DNA of 64,000 nt from Haloechinothrix_A salitolerans (lineage in GTDB: Bacteria; Actinomycetota; Actinomycetes; Mycobacteriales; Pseudonocardiaceae), in the NCBI RefSeq assembly GCF_039544105.1, contig NZ_BAABLA010000007.1; one strand, given 5' to 3'. Positions 48,874-57,247 of this stretch are shown here, in pieces. Position numbers and translations under genes: made by a program. How positions within the stretch are numbered: the first letter of the stretch is position 1; each line of letters starts with the position of its first letter. A model generated the notes under the pieces. The model was given only the letters and a program-made list of their open reading frames with translations. It was not told the DNA's origin and did no database searches.

Positions 48874-50391
48874 CTACCGCAGCGGGGTGCGGCTGAGCTT
48901 GCCGAGGGCGGTGTGTGGCAGATCGTCAGCGAACTCCACGAAGCTGGGTACCTTGTAGCGCGCCAGCTGCTTCGTGCAATGGTCGATCACCTGCTGCTCC
49001 GACAGCGCTGCCGACGGCGCGACGACGACAACCGCCTTCACCGCCTCGCCGCTGCGCTCGTCAACCACACCGACCGCCGCGACCTCGGCGACGCCAGGTA
49101 GTTCCGCGATGACGTCCTCGACCTCGTGCGGGTAGACGTTGAAGCCGTTGACGATGATCAGGTCGTTCACGCGGTCGACCAGATGCAGGTCACCGTCGGT
49201 GTCGAGATAGCCGACGTCGTTGGTCTGGAACCAGCCGTCCTCGTCGGGGCCGCCCTGGCCGTCCGGCCAGTAGCCGGAGAAGAGATTGTCGCCACGCACC
49301 GTCACGAGGCCGGTGACGTCGTCCTCTTCAAGCAGGTCGTCGGGGTCGTTCTCGTCGAGCGGTACCGGCGCGCCGACCTCGGCACCGTCGTTGCCGATCA
49401 ACCGTAGCTCGACGCCGGGGATCGCCCTGCCAACCGAGCCAGGTTTCGGGTAGCCGGTGACGATCGTCGAGGTCAGCACGGGCGCGGTCTCGGTGAGCCC
49501 GTACCCCTCGTAGACGCCGAGCCCGGTAGCCTCCTCGATCGCGGCGAGCACCTTCGGGTGCAGTGGCGCCGCCCCCGACGTCAGCAGCCGCACACTGGCC
49601 AGCCCCGACGACAGTTCCGCCGAGGGGTGCTCGGCGAACTCGCGGAACATCGTCGGCACGCCTGCCACGATGGTGATCTCGTGACGTCGGCAGTCCGCCA
49701 ACGCCGTGGCCGCGTCGAACCGCTCGGCGAGCACCGCCGTCGCGCCGCGGGCGGCCACCTGCAGCAGGCCAAGGCCAAAGCCGTAGACGTGGAACAGCGG
49801 AATCGCCACGAGCACGCGGTCGCCATGCGCGACCGGCGCTGGCCGCAGCCGCCCCACCTGCTCGACGTTGGCGAGCAGCGCCCGGTGCGAGAGCATCACG
49901 CCACGCGGCGAGCCCTTGGCCGACGTCGTGTAGCAGAGCATGGCGATGTCCTCGCCGCTTGTCACCGGTTCGACTGGATCGACGGAGTCGCCACTGACGT
50001 CCAGGTCCGGCGGCGGCAACACGGTGCCGGATTTCCCCGGCCACTCGACGTCCCCAGCGGCGGTGATGACGACGTTCGCCCCGCTGTGCGCGAGCAGCCC
50101 GCGCAGCTCCGCGACCGGCGACTGCGGCGATGACGGCACCGCGATTCCGCCAGCGCGCAGCACACCGAACACGGCGACCGCGTAAGCGGCCGACGTCGGC
50201 AGCCGCACCACGACTCTGTCGCCGGGCGCGACACCGGACTCGCGCAGGGTGGCAGCTATGGCGTTGACGGCCTTGTCCACGTGCCGCCAACTCAGCCTCA
50301 ACTCGGACGAGCTCTCAACGAACGCCGTCACGTCAGGCCAATTCGCCGCCGCCGATGCGGCGAGATCGGCCACGTTCGCGTCAGCAGCCAC
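48874..50391 (-). CDS. Acyl-CoA ligase-like adenylate-forming enzyme
   Basis: 505 aa with AMP-binding N-domain and C-terminal lid. Motifs: EGYGLTETAPV, GWFQTNDVGYLDTDGDLHLV, DLIIVNGFNVYPHEVEDVI, and the catalytic lysine in TALGKLSRTPLR. The ATP loop (residues 154-166) reads YTTSAKGSPRGVM; the family norm is TSGTTGxPKGV, so two conserved Gly/Thr positions and the loop Lys are changed. Probably a fatty acid or aryl-acid ligase of uncertain activity. GTG start with AGGAG about 8 bases upstream. Divergent from the sigma factor. Confidence 0.8.
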   Translation of the reverse strand: MAADANVADLAASAAANWPDVTAFVESSSELRLSWRHVDKAVNAIAATLRESGVAPGDRVVVRLPTSAAYAVAVFGVLRAGGIAVPSSPQSPVAELRGLLAHSGANVVITAAGDVEWPGKSGTVLPPPDLDVSGDSVDPVEPVTSGEDIAMLCYTTSAKGSPRGVMLSHRALLANVEQVGRLRPAPVAHGDRVLVAIPLFHVYGFGLGLLQVAARGATAVLAERFDAATALADCRRHEITIVAGVPTMFREFAEHPSAELSSGLASVRLLTSGAAPLHPKVLAAIEEATGLGVYEGYGLTETAPVLTSTIVTGYPKPGSVGRAIPGVELRLIGNDGAEVGAPVPLDENDPDDLLEEDDVTGLVTVRGDNLFSGYWPDGQGGPDEDGWFQTNDVGYLDTDGDLHLVDRVNDLIIVNGFNVYPHEVEDVIAELPGVAEVAAVGVVDERSGEAVKAVVVVAPSAALSEQQVIDHCTKQLARYKVPSFVEFADDLPHTALGKLSRTPLR

Positions 50392-50802
50392 AACTCTCTC
50401 CTAATCAGGGGGTCTGCCTCCGAACGTTCACTCGCGCGGGGCAGCGCACAGGGGGTCACCAGCATGGCAAGCGGCCATCACCCCAACCACAGTGCCCCGG
50501 TAGCCCCGTGGAAACCGCCAGCCGAACGAACATTTGTCATGACCACGGCGCGCGTAAGATTGAACCGCTACCTCCAAATAGAACACACAACGTAGCCAGC
50601 GGAGCGCATAACCGTTACACAAGTCACGCTGAACAAGGTTAAGTGTCTCGTGTCATAGACCGATCGGATGAGCGTCTCGTAATCGGATCTGCCCGACCAC
50701 TACCTAGGAGCGTGACCACGACGTATGCTTCCTACGCCCGAGTAGCTAAGCTCGGGCATCACTAGCCACTAGGTGTAACCGGCGCCGTGATCGAGGGAGA
50801 CC
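50392..50802. promoter_or_regulatory. Divergent promoter region, acyl-CoA ligase / bldN-like sigma factor
   Basis: 411 bases, visibly more AT-rich than the neighbouring genes (for example around 50560-50700). A hairpin GCCCGAG, 8 bases, CTCGGGC lies at 50736-50757, 45 bases before the sigma factor start, perhaps in its leader. TATGCT at 50724-50729 could be a -10 box but lacks a -35 partner. Short frames here have no coding features. The length suggests several regulators act here. Confidence 0.45.
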
Positions 50803-51459
50803 ATGTCGAATGCCCTTGTCAGCTTGGTGGACACCGGCGACGACATCGCGATGAAGTCGGCGGACAGCACGGGCACCGAGGACGCCGCGTCAGAGCGGGC
50901 GTGGGGTCTGGTCCATGCGGCCCAACAAGGCGACACCGCTGCCTTCGGCATGCTGTACGACCAGTACGTCGACACCGTCTACCGGTACGTACTGTTCCGG
51001 GTTGGCGACAAGGAGCTGGCCGAAGACGTCACCAGCGAGACCTTCCTGCGCGCGTTGCGCCGCATCACCTCGGTCAGTTACCAGGGCCGCGACGTCGGCG
51101 CTTGGTTCGTCACCATCGCCAGGAACTTGATCCTTGATCACGTAAAGTCAAGCCGGTACCGCAGGGAGATAGCCACGGGCGAGATCGCCGACGCGGGCAG
51201 CGTGCCGTTCCTCGCGGAGAAGCAGGCGGACACGGGGCCCGAGCAGCAGGTCATCGCCATGGCGACCAAGGACGAGCTGTTCCGTTGCATCCAGGAGCTC
51301 GGCGACGATCAGCAGGAGTGCATCGTGCTGCGGTTCCTGCAAGGCCTCAGCGTCGCGGAGACCGCCGAGATCATGGATCGCAACGAGGGCGCGATCAAGG
51401 CACTACAACACCGCGCTGTGCGCAGGCTGGCGCAGCTCATGCCAAACGGCTTGCGATAA
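50803..51459 (+). CDS. RNA polymerase sigma factor, BldN-like ECF type
   Basis: 218 aa. Region 2 is FGMLYDQYVDTVYRYVLFRV and AEDVTSETFLRALRRI; region 4 is DDQQECIVLRFLQGLSVAET and NEGAIKALQHRAVRRLAQLM. These match Streptomyces BldN closely. The 30-residue N-terminus is short and lacks the long pro-sequence of BldN. ATG has GGGAG upstream. An RsbN-like gene follows, as in Streptomyces. Expected role: morphological or surface gene control. Confidence 0.85.
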   Translation: MSNALVSLVDTGDDIAMKSADSTGTEDAASERAWGLVHAAQQGDTAAFGMLYDQYVDTVYRYVLFRVGDKELAEDVTSETFLRALRRITSVSYQGRDVGAWFVTIARNLILDHVKSSRYRREIATGEIADAGSVPFLAEKQADTGPEQQVIAMATKDELFRCIQELGDDQQECIVLRFLQGLSVAETAEIMDRNEGAIKALQHRAVRRLAQLMPNGLR

Positions 51460-51642
51460 GGAACTTCTCATGACACTCGAACGGGTTAACGTACGCCACA
51501 CCTGGCACGCCTGCCGTAACTACCACGACGCTGGGGTCGTTGAAAGTCTGCAACGAACCGATAACCGGCAGCGAGCGCCACACACGCGCACCACGCCGGT
51601 GTCCGGCGACTACCGGACACTCATGGGAGGTGGGGACGCAGG

Positions 51643-52857
51643 GTGAACGAGCCCGTTTGGTATCGGCGTGACAGGGACAGAAGCGACCGCTTCGCCCAAC
51701 TGGTCGACGGCGCCGACACACACGACGACCACGAGTTCGCTGACGAGCTCGCGGTCGTCTCAGCGCTGCGCGAACTCGGCTCACAGCCTGCGCTCGACAA
51801 GAGCGGGCGCGACCGGATCCTCGCCGCCATCGAGGCGAAGTCAGCCACCGCTGTCGTAGACGACAGCACCGACACCGCGCACGAGTCGGCTACCGGCGAC
51901 GCCAGCGAACCCGTTCCCACGCACACCATCCAGCACGCGGACACGATCAAGCACCGCCAGAAGCGCAAGGCATCACTGCTGGCCGCCGCGACGGCGGCCA
52001 GCATCGTGGCCGCCGGTGCGCTCGGCATCGAGCTCTCGCAGACCGCCATCCCCGGTGACCTGCTCTACGACCTCAAGCGCACGACGGAGTCGATCGCGCT
52101 CGACCTGACCTTCTCCGAGGAGGGCAGGGCACGCAAGCACATCGAGATCGCGTCCACCCGTATCGACGAACTGACCGCTCTGGTCGAACGCGACGACGCG
52201 GACGGCGGTGTCACCGCGGATGAGGTGACCGACTACCGGTCAACGCTGATCGACTTCGACCGTTCCGCGATCATCGCGTCCCGGGTCATCACGGACAACG
52301 CGGCAGAGAAGGACGACCGCCGGGACCTCACCATGCTGCGCGACTGGGCAATGCGGGCAGGCGACCGGATGGCGACGTTGCGTACCTCCATTCCCGACTC
52401 GGTCACGAACCGGTTCTCGCGAAGTTCCGAGCTGGTGCGTGGCATCGAAGACAGGGCCGTCGCGTTGCTAGGGCGGTCCCACTGCGCCACGATCGTCTCG
52501 GATGAGTCCGACATCATCGGTGTCCTGCCTGCCACCGGACAGTGTGACGCCACCGAGGGCGGACGCGAGCAGGTCGCGGTGCAGCCCAAGGCCAGCACGG
52601 CGTCGACGAAGGCCGAGAAGTCAGGGCCGGATGCCGCGTCGCCCCTTCCCGCGACGACGGCACCCGCGCCGGACCTCGATCCGACCGGCAGGACCAGTGC
52701 CCCCAAGGACACCAGCGACGACACGACGGACGAGCCGCTCACGGTGCCTGAGCTGCCCGAGCCGTCGCTACCCGGTACCGATGACGAGCAGATCGAGGAA
52801 TCGTCCGAAGCGAGTTCTCCCGGGATTCCGTTGTTACCAGAACTCGGCATCGGCTAA
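51643..52857 (+). CDS. RsbN-like membrane anti-sigma factor with DUF5667 domain
   Basis: 404 aa. The cytoplasmic N-terminus (about residues 1-100; HEFADELAVVSALRELGSQP) would hold the sigma factor. One helix follows (KRKASLLAAATAASIVAAGA, about 106-128), then an external DUF5667 helical domain starting IPGDLLYDLKRTTESIALDL, then a Thr/Pro/Asp-rich tail. Its place directly after a BldN-like sigma gene mirrors Streptomyces bldN-rsbN. Residue 398 is a rare TTA leucine codon (52834-52836). GTG start; GGGAGG lies about 12 bases upstream. The 183-base gap before it has no other gene. Confidence 0.8.
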   Translation: MNEPVWYRRDRDRSDRFAQLVDGADTHDDHEFADELAVVSALRELGSQPALDKSGRDRILAAIEAKSATAVVDDSTDTAHESATGDASEPVPTHTIQHADTIKHRQKRKASLLAAATAASIVAAGALGIELSQTAIPGDLLYDLKRTTESIALDLTFSEEGRARKHIEIASTRIDELTALVERDDADGGVTADEVTDYRSTLIDFDRSAIIASRVITDNAAEKDDRRDLTMLRDWAMRAGDRMATLRTSIPDSVTNRFSRSSELVRGIEDRAVALLGRSHCATIVSDESDIIGVLPATGQCDATEGGREQVAVQPKASTASTKAEKSGPDAASPLPATTAPAPDLDPTGRTSAPKDTSDDTTDEPLTVPELPEPSLPGTDDEQIEESSEASSPGIPLLPELGIG

Positions 52858-52997
52858 CCGCGACGCCGTGGTGTCTTTCCTGCGCACGACCACCAACAGG
52901 GGTATGAAGATCGCTCAACCACCCCAGCGATCACCCCACGCACAATGACACACTGGAAGCCAGCACTTTCCACATCCTTGACTGGAGGCTGGTGCGG

Positions 52998-54107
52998 GTG
53001 GCGCTGTGGCGTGGCAAGGACAAGAACCGCGAGCTAGAACGCCTAGCCGCGATGGCGGGTGAAGCATCAGCCGAGGCCGCCGTGTCCCTGGAGCATGCCC
53101 AGAAAACGCCCGATGGCGACGACGCTGGGCGAGACGTCGTGCCGGGCACCCTTCCCGACGTCGACCAGGACGACGTGCCCGGCGCCGTCACTGACGCCGA
53201 GCCGGAACCGCTGGACGTCACAGCGGAGTTCGCCGAATCCGTCGACGTCGAGAACGGCGAAGAGGCCGCCGAGAAGGGCAAGGCCACCGCTGCCGCCGCG
53301 GAGCAGCTCGCGGTCAGGGAGCCGGGCCCGCCGGAGCCGGCAGCCCCTGACCTGACAGCGGCCGCGTTCTTCGACGTGGACAACACCATGATGATGGGCG
53401 CGTCGATGTTCCACTTCGCGCGTGGGCTCGCGGCACGCAAGTACTTCACGACGTCCGATCTCGCCGGATTCGCCTGGCAGCAGGTGAAGTTCCGGGTGGG
53501 CGGCAAGGAGGGCGACGTCGGGTCGCCGCGCGAGCAAGCGCTGTCGTTCGTGGCGGGTCGTAGCGTCGAGGAGCTGAACGCGGTCGGCGAGGAAATCTAC
53601 GACGAGCTGATGGCGGACAAGATCTGGTCCGGCACCAAGGCACTCGCGCAGATGCATCTCGACATGGGACAGCGGGTGTGGCTGGTGACCGCGACGCCGG
53701 TCGAGCTAGCGACCATGATCGCGCGCAGGCTAGGGCTGACCGGCGCGCTCGGCACCGTCGCGGAGCAGGTTGACGGCGTCTACACCGGCAGGCTCGTCGG
53801 CGATCTGCTGCATGGCAGGGCCAAGGCGCACGCCGTCCGCGCGCTGGCGGCGAAGGAAGGGCTCAACCTCAAACGCTGCACCGCCTATTCCGACTCGCTC
53901 AACGACGTGCCGATGCTGTCCGTCGTCGGAACGGCGGTCGCGATCAACCCGGACACCGGGCTACGCGACGTCGCGCGCGAGCGGCACTGGGAGATCCGGG
54001 ACTGGCGCACCGGGCGTAAGGCGGCGAAGATCGGCGTCCCGTCCGTGCTCGGTGCCGGAGCCGTGGCGGGCGCCGTCGCGGCGGGCCTGGCGTACCGGAA
54101 GCGGTAA
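52998..54107 (+). CDS. SerB-type HAD-IB family hydrolase
   Basis: 369 aa. The first 115 residues are acidic and disordered. The HAD core follows: nucleophile pair in AAFFDVDNTMMMGASMFHFA, motif II in VWLVTATPVELATMIARRLG, lysine in LLHGRAKAHAVRALAAKEG, motif III in CTAYSDSLNDVPMLSVVGTA. A short C-terminal helix (VLGAGAVAGAVAAGLAYRKR) may attach it to the membrane. Resembles mycobacterial SerB1 (Rv0505c), whose substrate need not be phosphoserine. GTG 52998 is 9 bases after GGAGG; GTG 52992 is the alternative. Confidence 0.85.
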   Translation: MALWRGKDKNRELERLAAMAGEASAEAAVSLEHAQKTPDGDDAGRDVVPGTLPDVDQDDVPGAVTDAEPEPLDVTAEFAESVDVENGEEAAEKGKATAAAAEQLAVREPGPPEPAAPDLTAAAFFDVDNTMMMGASMFHFARGLAARKYFTTSDLAGFAWQQVKFRVGGKEGDVGSPREQALSFVAGRSVEELNAVGEEIYDELMADKIWSGTKALAQMHLDMGQRVWLVTATPVELATMIARRLGLTGALGTVAEQVDGVYTGRLVGDLLHGRAKAHAVRALAAKEGLNLKRCTAYSDSLNDVPMLSVVGTAVAINPDTGLRDVARERHWEIRDWRTGRKAAKIGVPSVLGAGAVAGAVAAGLAYRKR

Positions 54108-54122
54108 CGGGCGATCCCTAGG

Positions 54123-55235
54123 TCAGTCCCCGAACACACCACCGCGCTGCGCGAGGCGTTCGTACAGCAACTGCTGCATGGACTCGCGCACACGGTCGGT
54201 CAGCGACAACACGCGCATCGGGTCGTCCCAAGCATCGCCGTCTTCGAGATCGGTGCGGACCGGCTCGCCGAACTCGATGTGCCACTTCGTCGGAAGCGGG
54301 ATGGCGCCCAGCGGGCCGAGCAGCGGGAAGAACGGCGTCACCGGGAAGTACGGCAGCCCGAGGAGGCGCGCGAGCGGCTTGATGTCGCCAAGTTTCGGGT
54401 AGATCTCCTCCGCGCCGATAATCGCGCAGGGAATGATCGGCACGCCGGCGCGTAGCGCGGCCGAGATGAACCCACCCCGGCCGAACCGCTGCAGCTTGTA
54501 CCGCGCGCTGAACGGCTTGCCGATGCCCTTGTAGCCCTCGGGGAACACCCCGACCAACTCCCCGCCACGGAGCAGCCGCTCCGCATCGGGATGGCACGCG
54601 AGGGTGTGCCCCGTCTTACGGGCGAGACTGCCGACGAACGGCAACCGGAACACCAGGTCGGCGCCAAGTAGCCGCAGGTGACGCTGTTTGGGGTGGCTGT
54701 CGTGGACGGCGACCATGGTCATCAGCGCGTCGAGCGGAATCGTGCCGGAGTGGTTGCACACGACAAGCCCGCCGCCACCGAGCGGCAGGTTTTCCGCACC
54801 GTGGACCTCGACGCGGAACCACTTGTCGTACAGCACCCGCAACGCGGGCAGCAGCACCGTCTCGGTCAGCTCGGGGTCGAAGCCGAACTCGTCGACGTCG
54901 TACTCGCCGGTGAGCCGGCCACGCAGGAAGTCGAGTGCCTTGCCGACGACATCGGGCACCAACTCCTCTTGCCCAGCCGCCGCCCCCTCGGACGTCGCGG
55001 CGGCACCAGCGTGCGAGCTAGCGACGTTAGCGGAACCGGGCAGGTTGACCACGGCGGCGTCGCCGTGCCGCTCGACGGCGTCAGCGGGTTGTCTCCGGCG
55101 CTGGCTACCACCCCGTTCCGGTGAACGCAGCGGGATGACCTGGGCGGACTGACCCTCAAGGGCCTCGTCGCGGACGTCCTTCACCGACGCCGCGCGCGTA
55201 GGTCCTGATCCGCTGACTGGATTCCTGTCAACCAT
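54123..55235 (-). CDS. Lysophospholipid acyltransferase family protein (PlsC-like)
   Basis: 370 aa. Residues 1-105 are low complexity. The acyltransferase domain has VVCNHSGTIPLDALM, where the His and Asp are spaced H-x6-D rather than the H-x4-D of classical PlsC, as in MGAT-like members. Block III is VGVFPEGYKGIGKPFSARY and block IV VPIIPCAIIGAEEIYPKL. ATG 55235 has GGAG 9 bases upstream. Located directly after the SDR gene as in Rv0501-Rv0502, so both likely act on membrane lipids. Confidence 0.85.
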   Translation of the reverse strand: MVDRNPVSGSGPTRAASVKDVRDEALEGQSAQVIPLRSPERGGSQRRRQPADAVERHGDAAVVNLPGSANVASSHAGAAATSEGAAAGQEELVPDVVGKALDFLRGRLTGEYDVDEFGFDPELTETVLLPALRVLYDKWFRVEVHGAENLPLGGGGLVVCNHSGTIPLDALMTMVAVHDSHPKQRHLRLLGADLVFRLPFVGSLARKTGHTLACHPDAERLLRGGELVGVFPEGYKGIGKPFSARYKLQRFGRGGFISAALRAGVPIIPCAIIGAEEIYPKLGDIKPLARLLGLPYFPVTPFFPLLGPLGAIPLPTKWHIEFGEPVRTDLEDGDAWDDPMRVLSLTDRVRESMQQLLYERLAQRGGVFGD

Positions 55236-55269
55236 GACGGATACTCCGAGGTTGTTGAGATCGTCGAGC

Positions 55270-56319
55270 TCACTGTGATGGGACGTGCTCGTTGCTGGTG
55301 GGCAGCGCGACCTTGCGCAGCAGAGCCGCCAACGAACGGCCGTCAACGACAGGACGCAACGCCCTGCCCTGGACGTAGTCCTCGAATGCCTCGCGCGTCG
55401 ACCAACGAGGCGTGTAGCCGAATTCGCGTTTCAGCAGGCCCGTGTCAACGACCCTACCGAAGTTGAGCAATCTGAGCTGGTCGTGCGAGAAGTCGACCAG
55501 CTTGTCGCCGCGCAGCAGCCTGCTCACCGATGGCAACGCCGCCATCGGCACCGGCAACTCCACCCTGCCCGCCATCCGCACCGCCTGCGACAGCGCGAGC
55601 ACACCATCGCCACCGACGTTGAACACGCCTGGCTTGTCGCGCACCGTCGCCAATTCGAGGACGCTCAGCGCGTCGCTGGCGTGCACCAGCTGCATGCGCG
55701 CGTCGTAGCCGAGCACGGTCGGTACGACGGGAAGCGCGAAGTAGCGGGTGGTCACGGTGTCGACCTCGGGTCCGATCACGCTGGTGAACCGCGCGACCGT
55801 GACCGTGATGTCCGGCCTGCGACGTTGCAGGCCGCGAACGTAACCCTCCATCTCGACGGCGTCCGATGCGAATCCCCTCGGCGAAACCGGCATCAGCGGC
55901 GAGTCCTCTGTGAACACCGCTGGCGACCGGGCGCTCGCACCGTAGACGGCCGCGGTCGACTTCACCACAAGCTTGCGTACCAATGGCGAACGCTGGCACG
56001 CGGCGAGCAGCCGCATGGTGCCGATCACGTTCATCTCCTTGACCGGCGTGCGGCGAGCCGGACCAGGCGGGTGCGCCGTCGTGGACGCGTGCACCACCGT
56101 GTCAACCTTCGCGCTGCTGATGATCTTGGCGATGAGGGGGTTACGGATGTCCGCCCTGACGAACTCCGCATTACCCATACGTGCGATCACCCGCTTCGGG
56201 GGCGGGCTCGTGTCGACGCCGATGACGCGCTCGAAGTCCGGGTTGTTGCCAAGCCGTGCGAGCAGCTTGCCACCGAGCTCCCCCGAGACCCCGGTGACCA
56301 GCACGATGTTCGACGGCAT
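55270..56319 (-). CDS. NAD-dependent epimerase/dehydratase family protein (GalE2-like)
   Basis: 349 aa extended SDR fold. The N-terminal NAD motif is LVTGVSGELGGKLLARLG and the VVHASTTAHPPGPAR segment follows. At the usual YxxxK catalytic site the sequence reads SPRGFASDAVEMEGYVRG, so Tyr is Phe and Lys is Val; classical epimerase chemistry is doubtful. Start ATG 56319 (MPSNIVLVTGVS), AGGGAG 5 bases upstream. Positional homologue of Rv0501. Probably cotranscribed with the acyltransferase. Confidence 0.82.
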   Translation of the reverse strand: MPSNIVLVTGVSGELGGKLLARLGNNPDFERVIGVDTSPPPKRVIARMGNAEFVRADIRNPLIAKIISSAKVDTVVHASTTAHPPGPARRTPVKEMNVIGTMRLLAACQRSPLVRKLVVKSTAAVYGASARSPAVFTEDSPLMPVSPRGFASDAVEMEGYVRGLQRRRPDITVTVARFTSVIGPEVDTVTTRYFALPVVPTVLGYDARMQLVHASDALSVLELATVRDKPGVFNVGGDGVLALSQAVRMAGRVELPVPMAALPSVSRLLRGDKLVDFSHDQLRLLNFGRVVDTGLLKREFGYTPRWSTREAFEDYVQGRALRPVVDGRSLAALLRKVALPTSNEHVPSQ

Positions 56320-56417
56320 GGGTCTCCCTTGCAAGCGAGATTGCGGATCGCGGGGTGCGTCAACCGATGCGGGGTCTTGGCACTTGACGCGGTTGTGATG
56401 CTACCGCGTGCACAGCC

Positions 56418-56446
56418 GTTATCGGAGACCGCTAACAAGCTGTTAA
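56418..56446 (-). promoter_or_regulatory. Probable promoter of the SDR-acyltransferase operon
   Basis: Minus strand TTAACA (56446-56441), a 17-base spacer, and GATAAC (56423-56418). This is a good housekeeping-type -35 with a fair -10, about 100 bases before the SDR start. It lies beyond the terminator of the bS22 gene, so the two units are independent. Confidence 0.5.
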
Positions 56447-56533
56447 CCCGGGAGCGGGTTTCTCGCTGGAGAGACCACCCGGATGGCCGTAAAGCGTCCA
56501 CGATGTGGACACCGGGCCGGGTGAAATGGCGAT

Positions 56534-56561
56534 TTCAGCCCGTGCGCGTGCGCGGGCTGAA
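56534..56561 (-). terminator. Hairpin terminator after the bS22 gene
   Basis: Arms TTCAGCCCG (56534-56542) and CGGGCTGAA (56553-56561), perfectly paired around a 10-base loop, 5 bases past the bS22 stop on the minus strand. Confidence 0.7.
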
Positions 56562-56566
56562 GTAAG

Positions 56567-56668
56567 TTACTTGCCCTGCTTACGACGCTGGACGCGCGTC
56601 CTCCGCAGCAACTTCCGGTGCTTCTTCTTCGACATGCGCTTACGACGCTTCTTGATCACAGAGCCCAC
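56567..56668 (-). CDS. Small ribosomal subunit protein bS22 (AURKAIP1/COX24 type), 33 aa
   Basis: Only 33 codons. The protein starts MGSVIKKRRKRMSKKKHRKL and ends LRRTRVQRRKQGK, almost identical to mycobacterial Rv0500B, identified as an extra 30S ribosomal protein (bS22). Over half the residues are Lys or Arg. GTG start with AAGGAG 6 bases upstream, and its own terminator. Gene finders often miss it; conservation and the ribosome-binding site make it firm. Confidence 0.92.
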   Translation of the reverse strand: MGSVIKKRRKRMSKKKHRKLLRRTRVQRRKQGK

Positions 56669-56815
56669 GGGTGCTCCTTACACTGCGGCTACGGTTGCGT
56701 ACTCGGCCAGCGCATTTCCGCGCAGCCGACCAGCGACGTGTCAGATTACCCGCGGTTGGTCACCGGGCGAGCAGCGGGTAGCGGCTACACCGGTCACGGC
56801 CGAAACATCCCAGGT

Positions 56816-57028
56816 TCAGCCGACGTCGAAGTATGCGCTCTCCAGGTACTCGTGTACGGCCTTTTCCGGCACCCGGAACGATTTGCCAACCCGCAGCGCG
56901 GGCAGCTCGCCCGAGTGGACGAGCCGGTAGACGGTCATCTTCGACACCCGCATCAGCGAGGCCACCTCGGCCACCGTGAGGAACTGCACCTGCCCCATGG
57001 CAGGTGGGTCATCGGAGTTGTGCGGCAT
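56816..57028 (-). CDS. Excisionase/MerR-type helix-turn-helix protein
   Basis: 70 aa, a single winged-helix domain: FLTVAEVASLMRVSKMTVYR, LVHSGELPALRVGKSFRVPE, then AVHEYLESAYFDVG. Related in fold to BldC but a separate lineage; the neighbour of bS22 and proC as in Rv0500A. The name excisionase reflects the fold, and there is no integrase or attachment site nearby. A palindrome at 57092-57117 upstream may be its operator. Confidence 0.87.
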   Translation of the reverse strand: MPHNSDDPPAMGQVQFLTVAEVASLMRVSKMTVYRLVHSGELPALRVGKSFRVPEKAVHEYLESAYFDVG

Positions 57029-57065
57029 GGTTCACCGTGCCCTTGGTCTTCCGGCACGTGTCGTG

Positions 57066-57117
57066 CCGCCCGGCTTCCCCGCCGGGCGGTACGGACACGT
57101 ACACGTGCGTATGTCCG
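57066..57117. promoter_or_regulatory. Terminator hairpin and palindrome between proC and the HTH gene
   Basis: 57066-57089: CCGCCCGGC, TTCCCC, GCCGGGCGG, a perfect 9-bp stem suited to ending proC transcription. 57092-57117: an imperfect 26-base palindrome, CGGACA at one end and TGTCCG at the other with CGTACACGTGCGTA between, 10 of 13 positions paired, which could be an operator for the HTH protein encoded downstream. Confidence 0.5.
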
Positions 57118-57247
57118 AGAGTAACGGGACACGTGTGGCAATAGCGACGCATGAAGCCAAGATGGCACCGAAGTTGCAACGATCGTGGGCGTTTCGCTAC
57201 CACCTAGGGACCGAAAGGTGTGGTATCGAACACGGCTCCCGACCGGG

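Noticed and set aside
50428..50622. 64-codon minus-strand frame in the ligase/sigma gap
   Set aside because: No ribosome-binding site and no protein-like composition, and it lies in an AT-richer promoter region.
56816..57028. Excisionase of an integrated element
   Set aside because: No integrase, attachment site or tRNA nearby, and the gene keeps its place in mycobacteria, so it is a chromosomal regulator with an excisionase-like fold.
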